DNA of 47,940 bases from Pseudomonas inefficax (GCF_900277125.1 NZ_OPYN01000043.1:1-47940), one strand, 5' to 3'; counted from the first letter of the stretch, positions 18,901 through 27,365 are shown. Notes: a model not told the origin generated them from the sequence alone. Made by a program: numbers and translations.

Positions 18901-20839
18901 CGGCATGGCCGAAGGCAAGACCGTGGTCGCCGCGCCGCTGATCGCCGAGCTCTCGGCGCCGCGTTTCCTGGCCGGTGGCGACCGCACCAGCCTGGCGCTG
19001 GACCTGGCCAACCTGTCAGGGCGTGCTCAGCAGTTGAACGTTGAAATTCGTACTGAAGGGCAGCTGAGCCTGGCGGCCAACGCCGTGCAGAACGTTGCCC
19101 TGGCTGAAGGCCAGCGCTCGACGCTGATGATTCCGGTACAGGCCCAGGGAGGCCTTGGGCAAGGCAAGGTGCATGTGCGGGTCACTGGCCTGCAGCTGCC
19201 CAACGAGCCGACCGGCGCGTTCGAGCGCGAGTGGACGCTGGGCGTGCGCCCGGCCTACCCGGCGATGCTCAAGCACTACCGCGTGGCCTTGAAAGACCAG
19301 CCATGGACCCTGCCTGAAGCAGACCTGGCCGCTTTCGAACCCGCCGGGCTTGAAGCCAGCCTGGCCTTGTCGAGCCGGCCGCCGCTGAACCTGGCCGAGC
19401 AGATCCGTGCCCTCGAAGCCTACCCTTACGGTTGCCTGGAGCAGACCACCAGCGGCCTCTACCCGTCGCTGTATGCCGATGCCGACAGCCTGAAGCGCCT
19501 GGGCATCAAGGGCGAGCCTGCCGATGTGCGCAAGCGCAAGATCGAGATGGGTATCGAGCACCTGCTGGGTATGCAGCGCTACAACGGCAGCTTCGGCCTG
19601 TGGAGCTCGGACAGCGAAGAAGAATACTGGCTGACCGCCTATGTCACCGACTTCCTGCTGCGCGCCCGTGACCAAGGCTATGGTGTGCCGGCCGAAGCGC
19701 TGAAGAAGGCCAGCGAGCGCCTGCTGCGCTACCTGCAGGAGCGCAACCTGATCGAAGTCGACTACAGCGAGAACGCCGAACACACCCGGTTCGCCGTGCA
19801 GGCTTATGCGGCGTTGGTGCTGTCGCGCAGCCAGCAGGCGCCGTTGGGCGCTTTGCGTGGCCTGTTCGAACGCCGCGCCGACGCCCGCTCTGGCCTGCCG
19901 CTGGTGCAACTGGCGGTGGCGCTGGACAAGATGGGCGACAAGCCGCGTGCCGAGCAGGCCCTGCAGGCGGGCCTGGGTATCAGCCGCGGTAAAGGCTGGA
20001 TGGCCGACTATGGTAGCGCTCTGCGCGACCAGGCACTGATCCTGGCGCTGCTGCAGGAAAGCAACCTGGCCAGCCGCCAGGTCGACCAGCGCTTGTTCGC
20101 CCTGTCGGATGAGCTGGCGGCCAACCGCTGGCTGTCGACCCAGGAGCGCAATGCGCTGTTCCTGGCTGGCCGTGGTCTGCTGGGCAAGCCGGAAGGCCAG
20201 TGGCAGGCGCGCCTGGACAGCGCGGGCGAAGTTCGCGAGTTCAACAATGCCGAGTCCGGCATGAAGCTCGAAGGCCCGTTGCTGGCTTCGCCGCTGAGTG
20301 TGCAGAACCAAGGCAGCGAGACGCTGTACCAGCAATTGACCTTGTCGGGTTACCCACGCCAGGCGCCTGCTGCCGGAGGCAACGGCATGCAGATCCGTCG
20401 TGAGTACCTGGGCATGAATGGCCAGCCGTTGGACCTGCACAACCTGCGCAGCGGCGACCTGGTGTTGGTGCATCTGGCGCTCAAGGCTGAAGACAGGGTG
20501 CCGGATGCGCTGGTGGTGGACTTGCTACCGGCAGGCCTGGAGCTGGAAAACCAGAACCTGGCGCAGAGTGCTGCCAGCCTGGACAACGCCAGCAGTGCGG
20601 TGAAGGAATGGCGCGAGTCGATGCAGAACGCCAGCGTTGTGCACCAGGAATATCGCGATGACCGTTACGTCGCGGCGCTCAAGCTGGACAGCTACGGCAC
20701 CACCCACCTGCTGTACCTGGCTCGTGCGGTGACCCCGGGCACCTACCGCGTGCCGCCGCCGCAGGTCGAATCGATGTACCGGCCGAACCTGCAGGCGGTG
20801 GGGGATGGGCAAGGGGAGATGACTGTAAAAGCCCGCTAA
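15938..20839 (+). CDS. Bacterial alpha-2-macroglobulin lipoprotein (YfhM type)
   Basis: Periplasmic lipoprotein thought to trap invading proteases by a bait region and a reactive thioester. 1633 residues (E. coli about 1650). A lipobox ends at C18 (LLSAC), followed by a Pro/Ala-rich linker (19-45), macroglobulin-type beta domains, and the thioester motif CLEQ beginning at C1166 in YPYGCLEQTTSG. The thioester Cys and Gln are intact. In E. coli yfhM lies next to pbpC, and the same pairing is seen here with a small reverse gene between. The partnership is read as defence plus peptidoglycan repair. Confidence 0.95.
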   Translation: MFNKGLLLACALALLSACDSSTPDKPAPSEKPAATAPAAAPAPQREDPAVLAKRYEGRELTVLDVSEVQLDGAATLSISFSAPLDAKQDLASKVHLVDTVKGKLDGAWELSDNQMELRLRHLEPQRKLVLTVDKGLLAVNGKQLDSESITRLETRDMQPTIGFASRGSLLPTRLAEGLPVIALNVDKVDVEFFRVKPDMLSTFLANWGRNSSLYYYQSKETLDMAELVYSGRFDLNPARNTRETVLLPIAGIKPLQEPGVYLAVMRASGTYDYSQPATLFTLSDIGVSAHRYRDRLDVFVQALEGGKAMNGVNLEIHDDKGKLLAQASTDSDGHAQLPITPKADTLIATQGVHTTLLRLSSAALDLAEFDITGPQANPLQFFIFGPRDLYRPGETVLLNGLLRDQDGKPVKAQPVSVEVRRPDEQVSRKFVWEADGNGLYQYQLQLASEAPTGRWQLLLDLGGGRKQVYEFLVEDFLPERLALELKGSSKPLSPDQDARIQVNGRYLYGAPAAGNRLSGQAYVRPLREAVPALPGYQFGSVTETELNQDLELDEVTLDQAGKAVVDIESRWAEARSPLQLTVQASLQESGGRPITRRLEQPIWPAERLPGLRGLFDGEETDSDGPVEFEFLVADRNGKKLAANDLKVRLIRERRDYYWNYSQSDGWSYAYNEKFLTQSEETVSVKAGSTAKLSFQVEWGPYRVEVEDPQTGLVSSARFWAGYRAQDNAEGGAVRPDQVKLALDKPAYADGATAKVTVTPPAAGSGYLMIESSDGPLWWQEIDVPAEGKTFDVELDKQWARHDLYISALVIRPGERKANATPKRAVGVLHLPLNRAERKLAVSLQAPEKIRPKQPLTVKVKAANADGSVPKQVHVLLSAVDVGILNITDFKTPDPFASLFGRKAYGADQLDIYGQLIEAGQGRLASLAFGGDAAMAKGGKRPNTTVTIVAQQSLPVTLDDKGEGQATVDIPDFNGELRLMAQAWTEEQFGMAEGKTVVAAPLIAELSAPRFLAGGDRTSLALDLANLSGRAQQLNVEIRTEGQLSLAANAVQNVALAEGQRSTLMIPVQAQGGLGQGKVHVRVTGLQLPNEPTGAFEREWTLGVRPAYPAMLKHYRVALKDQPWTLPEADLAAFEPAGLEASLALSSRPPLNLAEQIRALEAYPYGCLEQTTSGLYPSLYADADSLKRLGIKGEPADVRKRKIEMGIEHLLGMQRYNGSFGLWSSDSEEEYWLTAYVTDFLLRARDQGYGVPAEALKKASERLLRYLQERNLIEVDYSENAEHTRFAVQAYAALVLSRSQQAPLGALRGLFERRADARSGLPLVQLAVALDKMGDKPRAEQALQAGLGISRGKGWMADYGSALRDQALILALLQESNLASRQVDQRLFALSDELAANRWLSTQERNALFLAGRGLLGKPEGQWQARLDSAGEVREFNNAESGMKLEGPLLASPLSVQNQGSETLYQQLTLSGYPRQAPAAGGNGMQIRREYLGMNGQPLDLHNLRSGDLVLVHLALKAEDRVPDALVVDLLPAGLELENQNLAQSAASLDNASSAVKEWRESMQNASVVHQEYRDDRYVAALKLDSYGTTHLLYLARAVTPGTYRVPPPQVESMYRPNLQAVGDGQGEMTVKAR

Positions 20840-20860
20840 GCACCTGCGTTGCGCGCACTA

Positions 20861-20978
20861 TGTGGGAGCGGCCTTGTGTCGCGAAAGGGCCGCAAAGCGG
20901 CCCAGGCATTTCAAGCGGCGCAGCTGAGATCCTGGGGCTGCTGCGCAGCCCTTTCGCGACACAAGGCCGCTCCCACAG
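20861..20978. repeat. Inverted pair of class-1 REP sequences, heads inside
   Basis: Forward copy 20861-20903 and reverse copy 20934-20978, between the alpha-2-macroglobulin stop and the convergent small membrane-protein gene. Confidence 0.9.
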
Positions 20979-21000
20979 GTCTGCGCCGGGCAGTTCAATG

Positions 21001-21294
21001 TCAGTGAATCACCCAGCTCATCACCCACAACCCCAGCAGCAGCCAGATGATCCCGAGGATGATCGAGGCGCGCATGAACGCACGGATGGCCGAATACAGC
21101 AGCGCCAGCCCGACGATCAGGGCGAGGATGCTGAGCAGCGAGGTGTCCATGCCCAAGGTGCGCGCCAGGCCATCGATGAAATTGCCACCGGCATTGGCCA
21201 GCAGGTTGAACAGCCCGCTCAATGCGTCGACGATGAAGCGGATCAACGACCCCAGCGCCTGCCCCAGCCACTCGAAAAAACCTTCTACATGCAT
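21001..21294 (-). CDS. Small hydrophobic protein of unknown function
   Basis: 97 residues. An N-terminal amphipathic stretch with conserved-looking aromatic and glycine residues (MHVEGFFEWLGQALG) is followed by two hydrophobic segments: about 55-72 (LSILALIVGLALLYS) and about 78-94 (IILGIIWLLLGLWVMSW). Probably an inner-membrane protein. It is divergent from pbpC, with 77 bases between the start codons, and convergent with the alpha-2-macroglobulin gene. I do not recognise a named family. Coding is supported by the clean start, stop and hydrophobicity pattern. Confidence 0.75.
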   Translation of the reverse strand: MHVEGFFEWLGQALGSLIRFIVDALSGLFNLLANAGGNFIDGLARTLGMDTSLLSILALIVGLALLYSAIRAFMRASIILGIIWLLLGLWVMSWVIH

Positions 21295-21371
21295 AGTTGC
21301 TTCCTGATGAACGAATCGGCGATGTTGCCGTTCCCAAGCCTTTGGCCATCACCTGGCAAGGTCGGTTCCCG

Positions 21372-23726
21372 ATGCCAAGCTTAACGCGGCCGCGTACCCG
21401 TGCGGGCAGGCTGTTGCGCGCTACGGTGATCGGCCTGCTGGTGCTGTTCGGCCTGTTGTGGCTGGCCGACCGTCTCTGGCCGCTGCCCATGCCCGGCGAC
21501 GACCTGGCCCGGGTGGTGCTGGCCGAGGACGGCACGCCGTTGTGGCGCTTCGCCGATGCCGATGGCGTGTGGCGCTACCCGGTCAGCCCCGACGAGGTTT
21601 CGCCGCTGTATCTGCAGGCGCTGCTCACCTACGAGGATCGCTGGTTCTACAGCCACCCTGGGGTCAACCCGCTGGCCCTGGCCCGCGCTGCCTGGCTGAA
21701 CCTGCGTGGCGGGCGTGTGGTGTCGGGGGGCAGCACGCTGTCGATGCAGGTCGCGCGCCTGCTCGACCCGCATGAGCGCACCCTGGCCGGCAAACTGCGG
21801 CAGCTGTGGCGCACGGCGCAGCTGGAATGGCATCTGTCCAAGCGCGAAATCCTGCAGATCTACCTGGACCGTGCGCCCTTCGGCGGTACCCTGCAGGGCG
21901 TGGCGGCCGCCAGCTGGGCCTACCTGGGCAAGTCGCCCATGCACCTGACCCCGGCCGAAGCGGCGCTGCTGGCCGTGCTGCCCCAGGCGCCCAGCCGCCT
22001 GCGCCCGGACCGCCACCCCGAACGAGCCCAGCGCGCCCGGGACAAAGTGCTGCAACGCCTGGCCGAATACCAGGTGTGGCCGGCCCAGCAAATCCGTGAG
22101 GCTGGCGAAGAACCGCTGGTGCTGGCGCCACGTCAGGAACCAACCCTGGCGCCGCTGCTGGCCCGGCGCCTGAACAGCGCCGACAGCCCGCCGCTGATCC
22201 GCACCACGCTCGACGCCGCGTTGCAGCGGCGCCTTGAAGACCTGCTGCTGGGCTGGCGCGCACGGCTGCCGGAGCGCACCTCCGCAGCCATACTGGTGGT
22301 CGATGCGCAAACCATGGCGGTGCGTGCCTACCTGGGCTCTATCGACCTGGCCGACGAGCGCCGCTTCGGGCATGTCGACATGGTGCGTTCTTTGCGCTCG
22401 CCGGGCTCTACCCTCAAGCCGTTCCTCTACGGCATGGCACTGGATGACGGCCTGATCCATTCCGAGTCGCTGCTGCAGGATGTGCCGCGACGCTATGGCG
22501 ACTACCGCCCCGGCAACTTCTCCATGGGCTTCAGCGGGCCAGTGTCGGCCAGTTCGGCGCTGGCGCTGTCGCTCAACCTGCCGGCGGTGCAGCTGCTGGA
22601 GGCCTATGGCCCGAAACGCTTTGCCGCGCAACTGCGCATGGCGGGCATGCCGCTGATACTACCGCCCCTGGCCGAGCCCAACCTGTCGCTGATCCTGGGT
22701 GGCGCGGGTAGCCGCCTGGAGGATCTGGTGGGTGGCTACGCTGCGCTGGCGCGGGGCGGCAATAGTGCGCGGGTGCGCCTGCAACCGCAGGATCCGTTGC
22801 TGGAGCGGCGCCTGTTGTCACCGGGGGCTGCGTGGATCATCCGGCGCATCCTCAGCGGCCAGGCGCGCCCCGACCGCGACCCGCATGCCGAGCTGGTGCA
22901 ACGTCCGCAACTGGCCTGGAAAACCGGTACCAGCTATGGCTTTCGCGATGCCTGGTCGATCGGCGTGGGCCCGCGCTACCTGATCGGCGTATGGATCGGC
23001 CGCCCCGACGGCACACCGGTACCCGGCCAATTCGGGCTGGCTTCGGCAGCGCCGCTGATGCTGCAGGTGCACGACCTGCTGAGCAACCGTGACAGCCAGC
23101 GTGGCATCAGCGTGCCGGTGGAGCGGGTGCCGGCGAATGTCGGTGTGGCGGCGATCTGTTGGCCGCTGGGCCAGCCAATGAACAAGCAGGACCCCAATTG
23201 CCGGCGCCAGCGTTTCGCCTGGACTCTGGACGGCACTACGCCGCCAACCCTGCAGGCCGCCGACCAGCCACTCGGCCTGGGCCTGCGTGAAAGCGTATGG
23301 GTCAACGACCAGGGGCTGCGCGTCGATGGCAGTTGCCCGGGCGCCAAGGCCCGCGACATTGCTCTATGGCCCGCGCCGCTGGAGCCTTGGCTGCCACGCG
23401 CGGAGCGGCGTGCGGCGCGCCTGCCGGCCATCGACCCGGCCTGCCCGCCGCAGGTGCCAGCCAGCGCTCCACCGCTTTCGATCGTGGGCGTGCGCCCGGG
23501 CGACAACCTGCGCCGCCCGGTCACCAGCAGCGAACCGTTGCAGCTATATGTGTCGGCGCTGGGGGGCGGCGGGCGGCGCTGGTGGTTCCTCAACGGCCAG
23601 CCATTGGGCGAAACCCAGGGGCAGGACAGCCTGCTGGTGCGCTTCCAGCAGGTAGGCCAGGCCGAAATCAGCGCGCTGGATGAAAGCGGCGAGACGGCGC
23701 GCGTGGCGTTCCAGGTCAGTGAGTAG
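21372..23726 (+). CDS. pbpC: Penicillin-binding protein 1C
   Basis: Bifunctional peptidoglycan glycosyltransferase/transpeptidase-like protein of the inner membrane. 784 residues (E. coli 770). Membrane anchor about 14-35; GT51 domain with EDRWFYSHPGVNP and GGSTLSMQVARLL; penicillin-binding domain with SXXK at S346-K349 (STLK), an SLN motif (ALSLNLPA), and KTGT at K517. A C-terminal PBP1C beta domain (about 690-784) follows. The ATG at 21372 is chosen because it places a short basic tail before the membrane helix. It probably belongs functionally with the alpha-2-macroglobulin gene. Confidence 0.95.
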   Translation: MPSLTRPRTRAGRLLRATVIGLLVLFGLLWLADRLWPLPMPGDDLARVVLAEDGTPLWRFADADGVWRYPVSPDEVSPLYLQALLTYEDRWFYSHPGVNPLALARAAWLNLRGGRVVSGGSTLSMQVARLLDPHERTLAGKLRQLWRTAQLEWHLSKREILQIYLDRAPFGGTLQGVAAASWAYLGKSPMHLTPAEAALLAVLPQAPSRLRPDRHPERAQRARDKVLQRLAEYQVWPAQQIREAGEEPLVLAPRQEPTLAPLLARRLNSADSPPLIRTTLDAALQRRLEDLLLGWRARLPERTSAAILVVDAQTMAVRAYLGSIDLADERRFGHVDMVRSLRSPGSTLKPFLYGMALDDGLIHSESLLQDVPRRYGDYRPGNFSMGFSGPVSASSALALSLNLPAVQLLEAYGPKRFAAQLRMAGMPLILPPLAEPNLSLILGGAGSRLEDLVGGYAALARGGNSARVRLQPQDPLLERRLLSPGAAWIIRRILSGQARPDRDPHAELVQRPQLAWKTGTSYGFRDAWSIGVGPRYLIGVWIGRPDGTPVPGQFGLASAAPLMLQVHDLLSNRDSQRGISVPVERVPANVGVAAICWPLGQPMNKQDPNCRRQRFAWTLDGTTPPTLQAADQPLGLGLRESVWVNDQGLRVDGSCPGAKARDIALWPAPLEPWLPRAERRAARLPAIDPACPPQVPASAPPLSIVGVRPGDNLRRPVTSSEPLQLYVSALGGGGRRWWFLNGQPLGETQGQDSLLVRFQQVGQAEISALDESGETARVAFQVSE

Positions 23727-23815
23727 GCGTTCGACGAGGGCCGGGGCAGCACCTACGCTTGCAGGTAACGGGTGTGACCGGCTGGCGCCCTTGATGCCTG
23801 TCAGTCAAGCAATTC

Positions 23816-23932
23816 GGGGCCGCTTTGCGGCCCTTCGCGGGCACGCCCGCTCCCACAGGTTTGGCGCTGGGTTCAGGAAAGCGCGATCTCTGTGGGAGCG
23901 GGCGCGCCCGCGAAGGGCTGCAACGCAGTCCC
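23816..23932. repeat. Inverted pair of GGAGCGGGCGCGCCCGCGAAGGGC-class REP
   Basis: Reverse copy 23816-23859 and forward copy 23891-23932. The tail is GCGGGCGCGCCCGCG rather than GCGGCCTTGTGTCGCG. The forward copy ends 20 bases before the tpsB start. Confidence 0.87.
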
Positions 23933-23951
23933 AGGGAACATGGAGCGCCCT

Positions 23952-25616
23952 ATGCGTTCTCTGGCCGTGCCCTTGTTGCTGCTGCCTTGGGCGCTTGCCG
24001 CCCATGGCGAACCGTTGCCGGGTTTTCTTGACAGCCATGAGTACGAACGTCGCCTGCCCGCCGCCAACCTGCCGATAGACGCCTACCGCCCGGTCAGCGC
24101 TCACCTGCAGATGGCCGCGGTGGATGGCGGCAGCCCCGCCTGGGCGCCTGCCGATACCCGGCTGGTGCTGCATAAAGTGCGCTTCGAGGGCGGCACGGTG
24201 TTCCCCCTGAGCGAGCTGCGCGAACACTACCAACCGCTGATCGGGCGCCAGACCACATTGGGCGAGCTGCAGCAGTACACCGCACGCCTGACCCAGCGCT
24301 ATCGGCAGGAAGGCTACCTGTTGTCATACGCCTACCTGCCGCCGCAGGAGGTGACCGAGGGCCGGGTCAATGTGGTACTGGTCGAAGGTTATATCCGTGA
24401 TTACCACGTAGACGGCGATATCGGCCCGGCCAGCGCCTATCTGCAGCAGTTGCTGCAGCGGCTTGCAACCGAGCGCCCGCTGACCCGGGAAACGCTGGAG
24501 CGCTACCTGGGCCTGGCCGAGCGCCTGCCAGGGGTGACGTTAGAGCCGCAACTGGCCGTGGCGCAAACCGCTGATGGTGCCGCGCGGTTGACCGTGCATG
24601 CCCAGCGCAGGCCGTTCAGCGCTGCTGTTACCGTGGCTGATGGCAACCGCGACGATGCGCAGGCGCTGCTGACGGCAACCAGCCACGCTCAGACCCGCTT
24701 TGCCGAACAGTTCGAGGCCAGCCTGTTGCTGCCGCCAGGGGATGACCAAGTGCATTACCAGCGCCTGGCCTACAGCCAGTACCTTGACGCAGGTGGCAGC
24801 CAACTACTGGTGTCGGCCTCGCGCTACCGCAGCGAACCGGGCACGCGAATTCGGCTGGAAGATGGCCGTGACATCACCCGCAAGCGCGACAGCGATCGCT
24901 ACGCGATCGGCCTGCGCCAGCCGGTGATCGTCAGGCCGGATGAATGGATGCAGCTGCAGGGGCAGGTGTATTCGGTCAGTGAGCACTTCGAAGACCAAGT
25001 GGACGGACTGCCACCGGCACGGGACTACGACACCTACGTGCGTGCGCTGTCATTCGAGGGCGACTGGCGCAAGGTGGACGGGGGCCGTTTGCGTATCGTC
25101 AGTGCCGGCGTCTATCAGGGCCTGGATTACCTGGGAGCGCGCAGCGATGTCGACTACGATCTGGATTTTCTGCGGTTGCGGCTTTCCGGCTTGCAGAGCG
25201 ACAGGTTGCTCGGTAACTGGCAGGGGGTGGTCTCCGGGGCTTTGTACTGGAGTGATGACCGCTTGCCTGACAGCGAGCGTGCGGGGTTTGGCGGGCAGAA
25301 TTTCGGCCGTGGCTACCCGCGCGACCAGGCGGACGGAGACAAGGGCTGGGGTGTGGCTTACGAGGTGAACTACAGCATGCACCGCAGCTGGCTGGCGTTG
25401 TTGCAGCCCTATGTGGTGCTGGATACGGCGCAGGCCTGGCATAACCGGGGGCCTGTGGAGGATGCCCACCTGGCTTCGGCGGCGCTTGGTGTGCGGTTGG
25501 GCGATGGGCGCTTGTTCAATGTGGCGCTGGAGGTGGCCAAGCCTTTGGCGGATGTGGCATTGGACAGCCTGGATCGTGGTCCGCGCGTAACGTTAAATCT
25601 GGCTATCCAGTTGTAA
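23952..25616 (+). CDS. Two-partner secretion outer-membrane transporter, ShlB/FhaC/HecB family
   Basis: Outer-membrane beta-barrel that exports a large TpsA exoprotein. 554 residues: signal peptide about 1-18 (MRSLAVPLLLLPWALAAHG), POTRA-type region with VRFEGGTVFPLSELREHYQPLIG and YLPPQEVTEGRVNVVLVEGYI, then a C-terminal barrel of alternating strands ending in the aromatic-poor sequence RVTLNLAIQL. The GFGGQNFGRGYPRDQ motif corresponds to the family's RGY/VRGF signature loop. Two upstream ATG codons are in frame; 23952 has GGAG at 23942-23945 and starts the signal peptide. No TpsA gene is next to it. Confidence 0.88.
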   Translation: MRSLAVPLLLLPWALAAHGEPLPGFLDSHEYERRLPAANLPIDAYRPVSAHLQMAAVDGGSPAWAPADTRLVLHKVRFEGGTVFPLSELREHYQPLIGRQTTLGELQQYTARLTQRYRQEGYLLSYAYLPPQEVTEGRVNVVLVEGYIRDYHVDGDIGPASAYLQQLLQRLATERPLTRETLERYLGLAERLPGVTLEPQLAVAQTADGAARLTVHAQRRPFSAAVTVADGNRDDAQALLTATSHAQTRFAEQFEASLLLPPGDDQVHYQRLAYSQYLDAGGSQLLVSASRYRSEPGTRIRLEDGRDITRKRDSDRYAIGLRQPVIVRPDEWMQLQGQVYSVSEHFEDQVDGLPPARDYDTYVRALSFEGDWRKVDGGRLRIVSAGVYQGLDYLGARSDVDYDLDFLRLRLSGLQSDRLLGNWQGVVSGALYWSDDRLPDSERAGFGGQNFGRGYPRDQADGDKGWGVAYEVNYSMHRSWLALLQPYVVLDTAQAWHNRGPVEDAHLASAALGVRLGDGRLFNVALEVAKPLADVALDSLDRGPRVTLNLAIQL

Positions 25617-25633
25617 CAGGTGTACCGAGGATC

Positions 25634-25726
25634 TGTAGGAGCAGCCTTGTGCTGCGAAGAGGCCAGTTCAGGCGCAATCTTTTGTTTGCCATGAGGGCCC
25701 TTTCGCAGCGCAAGGCTGCTCCTACA
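25634..25726. repeat. Inverted pair of GGAGCAGCCTTGTGCTGCG-class REP with unlike heads
   Basis: Forward copy 25634-25663 ends in GAAGAGGCC; reverse copy 25695-25726 reads GAAAGGGCCC in its own direction. It lies between the convergent tpsB and pprB genes. Confidence 0.85.
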
Positions 25727-25750
25727 AAAAACGGTGTGCCTACCGGTCAC

Positions 25751-26527
25751 TCAATGAGTAGTAAACCGCTGATGCACCGGCGACGAACTGGGTGTCAGTG
25801 CCAGTGCCAGCTGGGTGCGGTTGTGCATGTGGGTCAGGCGCAGCACCTGCGACACATACAGCTTCACGGTGTTCTCGGTGATGCCCAGCTCACAGGCGAT
25901 CTGGTAGTTGGTCTTGCCCTTGCCCACTAGGCGGGCCACTTCCAGCTGGCGTGGTGACAGCTTCTCGAACGCCGCTGGCAGCTCGCTTTCACTTTCTTCC
26001 ACATCTGTTGCACGCCGATGGGTTCCCTGGCCGCGGGCTTTTTCCAAATCCTGGTAGAGCTCGTCAATCGATTCGGCCAGATTCTGCAGGCGCTGGTTCA
26101 ATCCGCCGAGGTCGCGGAAGTTGCGCTGGCGTTCCAGCAACGCCTCTTCCTGCCGACGTACGCCTTCGAGCAGTTCATCAAGGTCCACTGGCTTCTGGTA
26201 GTAGTCGGCAAAGCCTTCACGTAGCGCGCGGATCACATCCTGCTTCTCGGCACGCCCGGTCAACATGATGGCTTCGAAAATGCGCTGGTTACCGTTGGTC
26301 TGCTTCAAGGTGCGCATCAGTTCGATGCCATCCCGTTCCGGCATGTGCAGGTCGCAGATGACCAGACCAATGTCCGGGTTTGCCATGTAGCGCTCGATGG
26401 CTTCGTCAGCAGAATGGGCCGGTACACAGCCATAGCCCTTGGTTTCGAGGAATTCACAAAGTTCTTCGACAATGATCGGTTGGTCGTCTACCACCAAAAC
26501 CTTCAGTTCACTCACTTGTCTGGACAC
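25751..26527 (-). CDS. pprB: PprB-like response regulator
   Basis: Two-component response regulator with a receiver domain and a LuxR-type helix-turn-helix. 258 residues. Receiver 8-125 with acidic pair VVDD, phosphorylation site D59 in VICDLHMP, MLTGRAEK and the conserved lysine in QKPVD. A predicted coiled-coil linker spans about 130-165, and the HTH lies about 190-245 (LSPRQLEVARLVGKGK...). In P. aeruginosa PprB switches on Flp pili, CupE fimbriae and the BapA adhesin. The adjacent prepilin peptidase supports the assignment. The partner kinase PprA is not in the window. Confidence 0.82.
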   Translation of the reverse strand: MSRQVSELKVLVVDDQPIIVEELCEFLETKGYGCVPAHSADEAIERYMANPDIGLVICDLHMPERDGIELMRTLKQTNGNQRIFEAIMLTGRAEKQDVIRALREGFADYYQKPVDLDELLEGVRRQEEALLERQRNFRDLGGLNQRLQNLAESIDELYQDLEKARGQGTHRRATDVEESESELPAAFEKLSPRQLEVARLVGKGKTNYQIACELGITENTVKLYVSQVLRLTHMHNRTQLALALTPSSSPVHQRFTTH

Positions 26528-26607
26528 GATCCACTCCCTGTTCGTATGCGGCCCTGCTCCCGGGCCAGACGCTCTGGCAGTTTAAAAATAGTCGCAACAA
26601 GCGAATA

Positions 26608-26626
26608 TGTACAAGATTTGTACAAG
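26608..26626 (-). promoter_or_regulatory. Two direct CTTGTACA repeats upstream of pprB
   Basis: TGTACAAG occurs at 26608-26615 and 26619-26626, eleven bases apart, so both copies face the same side of the helix. They lie 81 to 99 bases before the pprB start codon, in the 118-base fppA-pprB gap. This spacing suits a response-regulator binding site, possibly autoregulatory; that is an inference. Confidence 0.45.
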
Positions 26627-26645
26627 GTTACGAACATAGGCCAGC

Positions 26646-27116
26646 TCACTGGACCCATACCGCTGTCAAAAGAAAGCCGGCCAGCACATAGGGGACGAAC
26701 GCCTGCTTGTCGCCCATTTCCTCGGTCAGCGCTTGCAAACGTTTTTTCACCTTGGGGTTGAGCAATGTCCACAGTCGCCGACGGGTGAGCAGCCACAGCA
26801 ACACGCTGACACCGGCGCCGATGAAAGTGCCAAGCACGTATTGCGGGCTGGTTGCCAGGGCCAGCGCGCCCATCAGCTTGACGTCATCGGCGCCGAAACG
26901 GCCTAGCATGTAGCCGGGCAGGGTCAGCAGCATGACGATGGCCAGCGCCCAGCCGGCATCGCTGGCATTCGCGCCGATCCAGCTGTGACCGGTGGCGAAA
27001 AGCCAGGCCAGTGCGCAGGTAGCCACGCCAAGGGTGAGCATGTTGGATATCTGGCGTTGACGCACATCCTGTTCGCAGCACAAGGCAAGCCACAGCAGTA
27101 GAACAATGCTTTGCAT
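26646..27116 (-). CDS. fppA: Type IV prepilin peptidase, FppA/TadV/CpaA-like
   Basis: Membrane aspartic protease (family A24) that cleaves Flp-type prepilins. 156 residues, the short form without the methyltransferase half. The two catalytic aspartates are visible as D17 in CEQDVRQRQISN and in the GADD motif (77-78), in place of the common GXGD. About six hydrophobic segments. The ATG at 27116 opens directly in the first membrane helix; the extension upstream does not fit. It lies upstream of pprB on the same strand, as fppA and pprB are neighbours in P. aeruginosa. No pilin gene is next to it. Confidence 0.85.
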   Translation of the reverse strand: MQSIVLLLWLALCCEQDVRQRQISNMLTLGVATCALAWLFATGHSWIGANASDAGWALAIVMLLTLPGYMLGRFGADDVKLMGALALATSPQYVLGTFIGAGVSVLLWLLTRRRLWTLLNPKVKKRLQALTEEMGDKQAFVPYVLAGFLLTAVWVQ

Positions 27117-27278
27117 TGGCAGGTCGCCTTTCCCAAATGTTGAACGCATCTACCCGGTCAGTCAGGTTTCCTTAAGTGAAGATAGACAAGAACCTGCGGG
27201 CGAGTGGAGCGGGAGAGGGAAAAAGGCGTGGTCGGGAAGGGTTTTGTCGCTGTTGAAACAGGCCTTGCAGGCGACCCT

Positions 27279-27365
27279 TGTGGGAGCGGGTTTACCCGCG
27301 AACACCGGCAAAGCCGGTGCCATGCACCGCGTCGTTCTCTTCGCGGGTAAACCCGCTCCCACAGG
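27279..27365. repeat. Inverted pair of GGAGCGGGTTTACCCGCGAA-class REP, heads inside
   Basis: Forward copy 27279-27320 with the ACACCGGCAAAGCCGGTG head, and a reverse copy 27338-27365. This is a separate REP class, with a TTTA centre in its tail. It lies between fppA and the first DUF4136 gene. Confidence 0.87.

Noticed and set aside
23892..23951. Upstream start for the TpsB gene
   Set aside because: The first 16 codons are translated REP sequence and would bury the signal peptide; 23952 has a better ribosome site.
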